This document shows, in pieces, positions 58,139 to 64,000 of a DNA stretch of 64,000 nucleotides. The stretch lies in assembly GCA_018241995.1 (NCBI GenBank), contig JAFECT010000002.1:124001-188000 (forward strand), given 5' to 3'. The translations under genes were made by a program, and so were the position numbers. Positions within the stretch are counted from its first letter, which is position 1. Each line of letters begins with the position of its first letter. The stretch is from Pseudomonadota bacterium. Lineage in GTDB: Bacteria; Pseudomonadota; Alphaproteobacteria; Caulobacterales; Caulobacteraceae. The notes beneath the pieces were generated by a model. It saw only the letters and a list, made by a program, of their open reading frames with translations, did no database searches and was not told where the DNA came from.

Positions 58139-58513
58139 CTAGCCCAGCTTGTAGCCGCAGAGCTTGTTGCCGTCCGGGTCGCGGAAATAGGCGAAGTAGG
58201 CGCCCGGCAGGCGCACGCCGGGGGCGCCTTCGTCTGCGGCGCCCAGCTCCATCGCCTTGGCGTGGAAGGCGTCGACCTCTTCGGTGGTCTCGAAGCTGAA
58301 CCCGCCCATTGAGCCGTTGCCGACCGTCGCCGGCTGGCCGTCGTACGGGCCCAAGACGCCGAACATGCCCATGCCCTTGCCGCCGTAGAGCCGCCCGCCG
58401 GTCGGATGCTCCATCACCCCGCGCATGCCGATGGAGCCCAGGAGCGCATCGTAGAAAGCCTTGGCGCGCTCCAGGTCCCGCGACCCGACGGTGAAGTAGC
58501 TGACCCTGCCCAT
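58139..58513 (-). CDS. VOC-family (glyoxalase/dioxygenase-like) protein
   Basis: The protein has 124 residues from ATG 58513. The vicinal-oxygen-chelate pattern is visible: YFTVGSRDLERAKAFYDALLG at the start, VDAFHAKAMELGA, and FAYFRDPDGNKLCGYKLG at the end, which normally carries a metal-binding Glu; here that position reads Cys-Gly, so the metal site may be altered. Substrate unknown. Confidence 0.8.
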   Translation of the reverse strand: MGRVSYFTVGSRDLERAKAFYDALLGSIGMRGVMEHPTGGRLYGGKGMGMFGVLGPYDGQPATVGNGSMGGFSFETTEEVDAFHAKAMELGAADEGAPGVRLPGAYFAYFRDPDGNKLCGYKLG

Positions 58514-58670
58514 GTCGAAGCTCCGTGTGCGTTGTGAATCGCAACTTAGCCTGCGGTTTTGCTCGAGGCGAGAGGCCACGCCTCGAACGCCGGTCGCCTC
58601 GACAGCCTGAGGCGCCTGTGCCTAGATCGGGCGCAATGGGGCGTGCGCGCCCTGTAGCCGGGGCGCGATT

Positions 58671-59168
58671 ATGGCGTGGTTACTGTTCGGCAGCATAGGC
58701 GCGCTGCTGGGGGGCCTGTTCCTGGCGTGCAAAGACCTTTTCCCGTACGTGGCGGCGCGACGGTCCGGCGTCATCGTTCGTAAGGGCGCCAGGGGCCAGC
58801 GCATCCGGCGCGACGAGGATCCGGAGGGTTTCGCGCGGCTCTTGGCCAATCGTAGTCGCGCGGTCGCCCTCGCGCTCGGCCTGTCCCTCGCCGGCGCCGC
58901 CGTGCTGGGGCTGTTCGCCCTGTCGATCTTCGGATTCAGCGGACCGTTGGCCCTGCTGATCCTGGCCCTTTACGCCGGCTTCGCACTGTTCGCGGCCTTC
59001 TGCCTGATCCGCGGCTTCACGACCGGGCGCATGTTCGCCTTCTGGGGCTTCTCCTTCTTCGGGGAAGCGACGCTGAAGCAGAACGCCATCTGGTTCTGGG
59101 TTTATGCGCTGGCCAATCTGCTGATCGTGCTCAGCGCGCTCAGTACGCTCCTGCTGATGGTTCGCTAA
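58671..59168 (+). CDS. Four-helix membrane protein of unknown function
   Basis: The protein has 165 residues with about four hydrophobic segments: AWLLFGSIGALLGGLFLAC, VALALGLSLAGAAVLGLFAL, FSGPLALLILALYAGFALFAAFCLI and FWVYALANLLIVLSALSTLLLMV. A basic cytoplasmic loop (ARRSGVIVRKGARGQRIRRDEDPEGF) sits between the first two. No family is recognised. Confidence 0.65.
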   Translation: MAWLLFGSIGALLGGLFLACKDLFPYVAARRSGVIVRKGARGQRIRRDEDPEGFARLLANRSRAVALALGLSLAGAAVLGLFALSIFGFSGPLALLILALYAGFALFAAFCLIRGFTTGRMFAFWGFSFFGEATLKQNAIWFWVYALANLLIVLSALSTLLLMVR

Positions 59169-59191
59169 CGGCCATCGCCGATTTCCTATTT

Positions 59192-59230
59192 ACCCGGATA
59201 AAATACCCGCTATATTGCACCCGGATAAAA
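59192..59230 (+). promoter_or_regulatory. Tandem operator-like boxes and promoter before a GIY-YIG gene
   Basis: ACCCGGATAAAA occurs at 59192-59203 and again at 59219-59230, 27 bases apart. A TATATT (-10-like, 59211-59216) lies between, and the second copy abuts the Shine-Dalgarno (AAAGG). The layout suggests a repressor covering the promoter and start site. Confidence 0.5.
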
Positions 59231-59233
59231 AGG

Positions 59234-59581
59234 ATGGCACCCGTGGACGCCAAAGCCCGCAAAGCCGCCGTCGCCGCCTACAAGGAACGCAAGCCTGCCT
59301 ACGGCGTCTTCGCGGTGATCTGCAACGCCACCGGTGAGGCCTGGGTCGGCAGGAGCCGCCACGTCGACACCGAGCAGAACGGCCTGTGGTTCGCGCTGAG
59401 GCTCGGCGGCGGCCGCCACAAGGGGCTGCAGTCCGCCTGGACCAAACACGGCCAGGACCAGTTCCGCTTCGAGGAGCTGGACCGCCTGCGCGACGACTAC
59501 CCGGAGATCGGCCGCATGGACGAGCTCGCCCGCCGCGCGGCCCTGTGGCAGGCGCGGCTGCAAGCGGAGGCGCTGCCTTAG
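59234..59581 (+). CDS. GIY-YIG domain protein (short, possibly regulatory or nuclease-like)
   Basis: The protein has 115 residues. It contains a GIY-YIG-like start: YGVFAVICNATGEAWVGRSRHVDT (GVF and WVG at the GIY and YIG positions), with Arg in SRHVDTEQN and RLGGGRHKGL. It ends in FRFEELDRLRD. Related short proteins are widespread in alphaproteobacteria. The catalytic Tyr of YIG is replaced by Trp-Val-Gly, so activity may be altered. It overlaps the convergent aldo-keto reductase by 4 bases. Confidence 0.75.
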   Translation: MAPVDAKARKAAVAAYKERKPAYGVFAVICNATGEAWVGRSRHVDTEQNGLWFALRLGGGRHKGLQSAWTKHGQDQFRFEELDRLRDDYPEIGRMDELARRAALWQARLQAEALP

Positions 59582-60465
59582 CCCGCCGTGACGGCCTCGG
59601 TCCCAATCCGGGCCAGGCGTTCCAGCGCCTCGGCCGGCAGCACCAGCTCCGCCGCCGCCAGGTTCTCCTTCAGGTGCGCCACCGACGAGGTGCCGGGGAT
59701 CAGCAGGATGTTAGGCGCGCGTTGCAGCAGCCAGGCGAGGGCGACCTGCATGGGGGTGGCATTCAGGCTGGCAGCCACGCGAGACAAGGTCTCTGACTGA
59801 AGCGGCGTGAAGCCGCCCAGCGGGAAGAACGGCACATAGGCGATGCCTTGCTCCGCCAGCTCGTCGATCAGGGCCTCGTCCTCGCGGTGGGCCAGGTTGT
59901 ACTGGTTCTGCACGCAGGCGATGGGCGCGATCTTCCGCGCCGCCCGAACCTGGGCCGCGGTCACGTTGCTGAGGCCGATGTGGCCGATCAGGCCCTGTTC
60001 GCGCAACTCGGCCAGCACCTCGACCTCGGCCTCGATGGGGCCTTCGCTCGGCGCATGCACCTTGCCCATGCGGCGGTAGTTGACGACCTCCAGCCGCTCC
60101 AGCCCCAGGTGCTTAAGGTTGTCGTGCACGGCCGAGATCAGCTCCTCGCGGCTGAAGGCCGGCAGCCAGCTGGCGTCGGCGCCCCGGCGCGCGCCGATCT
60201 TGGTCACCAGCACCAGCTCGTCCGGATAGGGCGCCAGGGCCTCGCGGATGATCTGGTTGACCACGTGCGGGCCGTAGTAGTCGCAGGTGTCGATGTGGTT
60301 CACCCCGGCCGCCACCGCCTCGCGCAGCACCCGGCGCGCCTGGTCCGGGTCCTTTGGCGGGCCGAATACGCCCGGCCCGGCCAGCTGCATGGCGCCATAG
60401 CCCATGCGCCGCACCTTGCGGTCGCCCAGGGTGAAGGTTCCGGCCCTATCGAGTGCGCTGGTCAT
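59578..60465 (-). CDS. Aldo/keto reductase
   Basis: NADPH-dependent oxidoreductase of the AKR superfamily, 295 residues from ATG 60465. The catalytic tetrad is partly visible: Asp and Tyr in HIDTCDYYGP, Lys in LVTKIG; but the His position (usually in DL-Y-xH) reads VVNYRRMG, so it may be altered. The cofactor-binding PGTSSVAHLKENL segment near the end is typical. It is divergent from a LysR regulator that probably controls it. Substrate unknown. Confidence 0.88.
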   Translation of the reverse strand: MTSALDRAGTFTLGDRKVRRMGYGAMQLAGPGVFGPPKDPDQARRVLREAVAAGVNHIDTCDYYGPHVVNQIIREALAPYPDELVLVTKIGARRGADASWLPAFSREELISAVHDNLKHLGLERLEVVNYRRMGKVHAPSEGPIEAEVEVLAELREQGLIGHIGLSNVTAAQVRAARKIAPIACVQNQYNLAHREDEALIDELAEQGIAYVPFFPLGGFTPLQSETLSRVAASLNATPMQVALAWLLQRAPNILLIPGTSSVAHLKENLAAAELVLPAEALERLARIGTEAVTAG

Positions 60466-60533
60466 GGTGTGATCTCCGTCTTGGCTCGGCCCTACAGGTG
60501 CACCCTGTCGCGCTGAACGAAAACCCGGCATAA

Positions 60534-60552
60534 TCCGCACGGGCTGTGCGGA
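60534..60552. promoter_or_regulatory. Inverted repeat in the AKR/LysR spacer
   Basis: TCCGCA CGGGCTG TGCGGA is a perfect 6-7-6 inverted repeat, 10 bases before the lysR-type start and 68 bases from the AKR start. This is where a LysR protein controlling itself and its divergent target would bind. A second imperfect palindrome, ACAGGTGCACCCTGT, is at 60494-60508. Confidence 0.45.
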
Positions 60553-60562
60553 AAACCGAACG

Positions 60563-61468
60563 ATGCCGACCGACCTCGCCGACCTGAACGCCTTCCTGGC
60601 CGTGGCCCGCGCCCGAGGCTTCCGCGAGGCCGCCCGCGTCTCCGGCGCCAGCGCCTCGGCGCTCAGCGAGGCGGTGCGCCGGCTGGAGGCGTCCCTTGGC
60701 GTACGACTGCTCAACCGCACGACCCGTTCCGTGGCGCCGACCGAGGCGGGCCAAAGGCTGCTGGAGCGCCTGGCCCCCGCGCTGGGCGAGGTCGAGGCCG
60801 CGCTCGACGTGGTCAACGGCTTCCGCGACCGCCCGGCCGGCACCCTTCGCCTGAATGTGCCGGTCTCGGCCGCCCGCATCGTGCTGCCGGGCCTGATCCC
60901 GGCCTTCCTGAAGGCCTATCCCGAGATCCGGCTGGAGGTGACGGTCGACGACAGCTTCGTCGACCTGCTGGCCGCCGGCTGCGACGCGGGCATCCGCTAT
61001 GACGAGCGGCTGGAGCAGGACATGATCGCCGTGCCCATCGGCCCGCGCGTCCAGCGCTTCGTCTGCGCCGCCGCGCCGGAGTATCTGGAGCGCAGGGGCC
61101 GCCCCGCCCACCCGCGCGACCTGCTGAACCATGCCTGCCTGCGCGGCCGCTTCGCCTCAGGCGCCCTGGCGGTGTGGGAGTTCGAGCGCGGCGACGAGCT
61201 GATCCGCATCGACCCCTCAGGCCCCCTGACCGCCTCCACCGGCGTGTTCGACCTGGTGATCGACGCGGCCGTCCAGGGCCTGGGCGTGGTGCGCCTGTTC
61301 GAAGACCTGCTGCAGCCCCACCTCGACAGCGGCGCCCTGGAGCCGGTGCTGGAAGACTGGGCCCAGAGCTTCTCCGGACCGTTCCTGTACTACCCGGGGC
61401 GCAGGCTGGTGCCGGGACCGCTCAGGGCGTTTGTGGATTTTGTTCGGGGTGTGCAGGCCTACAAATAA
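60563..61468 (+). CDS. LysR-family transcriptional regulator
   Basis: Regulator of 301 residues. The N-terminal winged helix-turn-helix (LNAFLAVARARGFREAARVSGASASALSEAVRRLEASLGVRLLNRTTRSVAPTEAG) is a classic LysR pattern. The C-terminal periplasmic-binding-like effector domain follows with LDVVNGFRDRPAGTLRLNVP and AVQGLGVVRLFEDLL. It is divergent from the aldo-keto reductase, which is probably its target. It marks the left limit of the AT-richer region that follows. Confidence 0.93.
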   Translation: MPTDLADLNAFLAVARARGFREAARVSGASASALSEAVRRLEASLGVRLLNRTTRSVAPTEAGQRLLERLAPALGEVEAALDVVNGFRDRPAGTLRLNVPVSAARIVLPGLIPAFLKAYPEIRLEVTVDDSFVDLLAAGCDAGIRYDERLEQDMIAVPIGPRVQRFVCAAAPEYLERRGRPAHPRDLLNHACLRGRFASGALAVWEFERGDELIRIDPSGPLTASTGVFDLVIDAAVQGLGVVRLFEDLLQPHLDSGALEPVLEDWAQSFSGPFLYYPGRRLVPGPLRAFVDFVRGVQAYK

Positions 61469-61735
61469 GTCGTTTCCGATCCCAGGGAGCCCAATAATTT
61501 GAAAATCGTGGGATCACCGGTCAGGATTAACAACTCGGGTCCGGGACGGGATCGAGACGCTACTCGGGCTTCGTGCTCGCTAGTTGAACTGAGTCCCCCG
61601 TCGACACCTTCGAGCTTAGTTTCGCGACCGGCGGAGACCGTTGCTGTGCACGGGAAGGGTTCGCGCGCCACCGGATATTGCCACGCTAAGGTGCTCGTCC
61701 TAACCTGTGGGTTGCACGAGGGGCGCGCGCTTGCC
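61469..61735 (+). other. Spacer and possible leader before the transmembrane/RT locus
   Basis: About 267 bases with no gene I can support. The frame of the next protein stays open back to ATG 61499, but that stretch has a poor protein-like composition. Base composition starts to change here. In several defence-associated RT systems a non-coding RNA lies next to the RT, so a leader RNA is possible; I see no clear strong hairpin. Confidence 0.4.
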
Positions 61736-62611
61736 ATGGGTATGTTAGACGCAGATTTGCTCAATGCTTTCAAGCGTCTCGAACTCGACAGGGCCGCAAG
61801 CTTCCGATCGTGGTTGGTTTTCGCTCAGCTCATCGCCGCAGCGCTCGCCGCTTGCTCCGTTCTCATCACAGACCCCATAAGCCTTTACTGGCTGGCGGTA
61901 AGTGGTCTCGTGGCATGTGCCGTTTGGGCAGTGTTAGGTTTCCCATATCGCTCATATCGCATGGCCGGCGATAGGGCCAGAAGGGCGGCTTTCGTTATCA
62001 GTGGCTTAGGCCAATCTATCTCAGACGTAGATACACTTAACATTATTAGCGAGTTTCACTTTACCATAGATGAAGCGCGCGTGCGTGCGGATCCAGATTA
62101 CTTTAGGTCCCGCGCCGATCCGGGACCTATGCGCCTCGCAGAAATTATCGAGGAGTGTGCATTTTGGTCCGCGAATATACATCGGACGGCGGGGATAATC
62201 CTAGCCACCGGCTTTGGCGGGTTCATATTAGTTCTCGCGATTGCAATAATTGTGGCGTTGCCATACGGTTCCCAATTGCCAACGATATTCATGACTCGCG
62301 TCGCTTTGGGCGTTTTGGTCTTTCTATTGTCATCTGACATGTTGGGCGCAGCTTGTAGACATTTTCTGGCTTCTTCCACTACGAACGACATCGTTCGCCG
62401 TATCGCAGAAGCGCGAGTCAAGGAGTTCCCGCTCTCGGACGTGTTGCTGGCTATGGCTGACTATAACGCTTCAATGGAGGGAGCCCCAGTACCGTTAAAT
62501 ATAATCTATCGTGCAAAACGTGACCGTCTACGCACTCTTTGGATGTCGTATGCCGAAGTCGCATCTAGCACAGGCCATCCCGTTCCGGCATCTGAACAAA
62601 AACAGTCTTAG
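61736..62611 (+). CDS. Four-transmembrane protein, possible pore-forming effector (SLATT/S-4TM-like)
   Basis: The protein has 291 residues from ATG 61736 (289 from ATG 61742); GAGGGG lies a little upstream. Transmembrane helices are at about 26-45, 48-69, 152-177 and 184-204, in two hairpins around a soluble central part with DPDYFRSRADPGPMRLAEIIEECAFWSANI. A cytoplasmic C terminus includes LLAMADYNASMEGAPVP. Topology and its position 11 bases before a reverse transcriptase fit predicted membrane effectors of the SLATT type that accompany RTs in defence loci. That family call is from memory and unchecked. Confidence 0.6.
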   Translation: MGMLDADLLNAFKRLELDRAASFRSWLVFAQLIAAALAACSVLITDPISLYWLAVSGLVACAVWAVLGFPYRSYRMAGDRARRAAFVISGLGQSISDVDTLNIISEFHFTIDEARVRADPDYFRSRADPGPMRLAEIIEECAFWSANIHRTAGIILATGFGGFILVLAIAIIVALPYGSQLPTIFMTRVALGVLVFLLSSDMLGAACRHFLASSTTNDIVRRIAEARVKEFPLSDVLLAMADYNASMEGAPVPLNIIYRAKRDRLRTLWMSYAEVASSTGHPVPASEQKQS

Positions 62612-62622
62612 AACAGTCAATC

Positions 62623-64000
62623 ATGCTCGCGACGAAATCAAGGCGGCTCAAGCGCTTTCTGGAGGCTGGCTACTTACCGAAAGAACTTCCGCCGGTATTC
62701 GTCTCTTCGACATTTGCCAGAAATCGTAAATCTCTACTCGCAGCGTGGCCCAACGCGCACCTGGACCAGTGGAAAAGCGTTCCGGAGCCATTCTCCATTC
62801 CAAAAGCAGGACATTCTCGACGGACTCTTTCGCTCCTGAATCCGATAAGCCACTACAAAGTTGCGGAAATTATCGCGGCGGAGTGGACGTCAATAAAGCG
62901 ACACATCCGCACGTCGCGATTCACGGAATTTTCTCCGATAATAGATTTTTTAGGTGACAGGGCCCTTGTTCCTCCAAACCATCTGGAACTCGATAAGAGG
63001 CGCGCGCGGATTCGCGCTGCTCATCCGCGGGCTCTCTATTCAGATATTTTGCGTTTTTACCCCTCTATCTACACACACTCGATCCCGTGGGCCATGCACG
63101 GCAAAGCCTGGGCAAAGCAGAATCTGAACAGTGCGGCCCTACGAAATAGTATCGGCGGTCGTCTTGACCGCGCAATTAGGCAGGCGCAAGACAATCAAAC
63201 CATAGGAATTCCCATTGGTCCCGACACGTCGAGAGTTGTCGCCGAGCTTATTGCCGTCGCCGTGGATGTACGACTAGCCGCCGACCTACCGAGTGCGTAT
63301 GGCGTCCGTTATGTCGATGATTATTTCATCGGTGTTAAATCCGGGCAGTCGGACGATGCTGTCGCTTCCTTGCTTGGTACTGCACTCCGTCATTTTGAAC
63401 TTGACATAAATTCCGCAAAGACCTCAAGCGACGACGCTGGCCAGGGCGAACGACCGTCATGGGCACGGCGCATTCAGACCGTTGAATTTAGGCACTATCG
63501 CGCCGAGTTGTCTCTTCGTGATTATTTTGATGAGGTGGTCTCGCTATATTGCGATGGCAGGCAGGACGCCGTCGTCAAATATGGGGTTAAACGTTCTAGA
63601 CTGTTCGCGATCCCAGAGCCCGCCATCCCATACTACATAGATCGACTGACTCATTTGGCGCGTATTTGTCCTGCATCTTTGCCCGCAGCTGTGCAAACTA
63701 TTCTGGACCGCGCTAGCAGGAATCGGGCGATAGATTATTCACATCTCCGGTCTTTCATCGTTGAGCTGATATCTGAAATGGCCCCGCTTCAACGCGCGTT
63801 TGAGGTGGTATGGCTGCTGTTCTTGGCGCGCGGACTAGGTTTGACTCTGCGCAGAGACGAGCTTGACCCGGTCTTTAAGATGGACAGCAGTCCGTGCGCC
63901 CTTCTTGTGATGGACCTGGATCGGATAGGTTTGGTAGACGGCGGCGTCGAGCAGAGGCATTGGCTTTCGTGCGCAAACAACGACGGACTCGCAGGGCCAA
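62623..64000 (+). CDS. Reverse transcriptase, UG/Abi-like, incomplete at the window edge
   Basis: An open frame of 459 codons that runs off the window, starting at ATG 62623. RT motifs occur in order: YSDILRFYPSIYTH (motif A, catalytic Asp141), TIGIPIGPDTS (motif B, 193-203), GVRYVDDYF with the YVDD catalytic box at 230-233 (63310-63321), and LELDINSAKT (motif D, Lys266). The retron NAxxH and VTG signatures and intron maturase features are not seen. The FYPSIYTHSIPWA stretch resembles unknown-group RTs linked to phage defence. Codon use is AT-richer than the rest of the window. The C-terminal domain is not visible. Confidence 0.85.
   Translation, partial: MLATKSRRLKRFLEAGYLPKELPPVFVSSTFARNRKSLLAAWPNAHLDQWKSVPEPFSIPKAGHSRRTLSLLNPISHYKVAEIIAAEWTSIKRHIRTSRFTEFSPIIDFLGDRALVPPNHLELDKRRARIRAAHPRALYSDILRFYPSIYTHSIPWAMHGKAWAKQNLNSAALRNSIGGRLDRAIRQAQDNQTIGIPIGPDTSRVVAELIAVAVDVRLAADLPSAYGVRYVDDYFIGVKSGQSDDAVASLLGTALRHFELDINSAKTSSDDAGQGERPSWARRIQTVEFRHYRAELSLRDYFDEVVSLYCDGRQDAVVKYGVKRSRLFAIPEPAIPYYIDRLTHLARICPASLPAAVQTILDRASRNRAIDYSHLRSFIVELISEMAPLQRAFEVVWLLFLARGLGLTLRRDELDPVFKMDSSPCALLVMDLDRIGLVDGGVEQRHWLSCANNDGLAGP

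Noticed and set aside
62623..64000. Group II intron or retron origin of the reverse transcriptase
   Set aside because: No intron domain V/VI or maturase features and no NAxxH or VTG motifs are seen in the visible part; the C terminus is still unseen.

Overview
The window is a high-GC alphaproteobacterial chromosome segment, most likely from Caulobacteraceae (Caulobacter or Phenylobacterium). The evidence is the gene order miaB-ybeZ-ybeY-ybeX-lnt / XRE regulator / metK-trmB / rimP-nusA-ylxR-infB, a Caulobacter-like infC with an AUU start, and frequent GTG and TTG starts. The species call is inference.

Layout. 1-9.8 kb: tRNA and rRNA maturation and envelope genes (miaB to lnt), a small XRE regulator, metK, trmB, then rimP-nusA behind a promoter and an attenuator-like leader. 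9.8-24.9 kb: the translation and RNA-decay cluster ylxR, infB, rbfA, truB, rpsO, pnp. It is interrupted between infB and rbfA by six accessory genes: an exported protein, a serine hydrolase, a lipoprotein, a DUF2459 protein and two tandem TPR-sulfotransferases. 24.9-37.3 kb: gpmA with a deaminase-only RibD-like gene, then sugar-phosphate and sugar-nucleotide genes for the envelope (kdsD-like, phosphohexomutase, glmM, glmS, galU), a CYTH-CHAD protein and a nested palindromic repeat. 37.3-45.3 kb: a hybrid histidine kinase divergent from a UDP-sulfoquinovose-synthase-like gene, an epimerase-like protein, a hydrolase, a GT4 glycosyltransferase, infC, and a 52-residue DUF3309 protein. 45.6-55.3 kb: a phosphate uptake locus (two pstS genes, pstC, pstA, pstB) with three PHO-box-like sites, flanked by four Pro/Ala-rich single-pass membrane proteins. 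phoU and phoB do not follow pstB. 55.4-61.5 kb: assorted accessory genes, including a double-DTG aspartyl protease fused to TPRs, a GIY-YIG protein under repeated operator-like boxes, and a divergent AKR/LysR pair.

From about 61.47 kb to the right edge the base and codon composition becomes visibly AT-richer and a different kind of locus begins. It holds a four-transmembrane protein followed 11 bases later by a reverse transcriptase. The RT has an intact YVDD catalytic box, runs off the window, and does not look like a retron or group II intron enzyme in its visible part. This resembles RT-plus-pore-former anti-phage systems and is the best candidate for an unusual system here.
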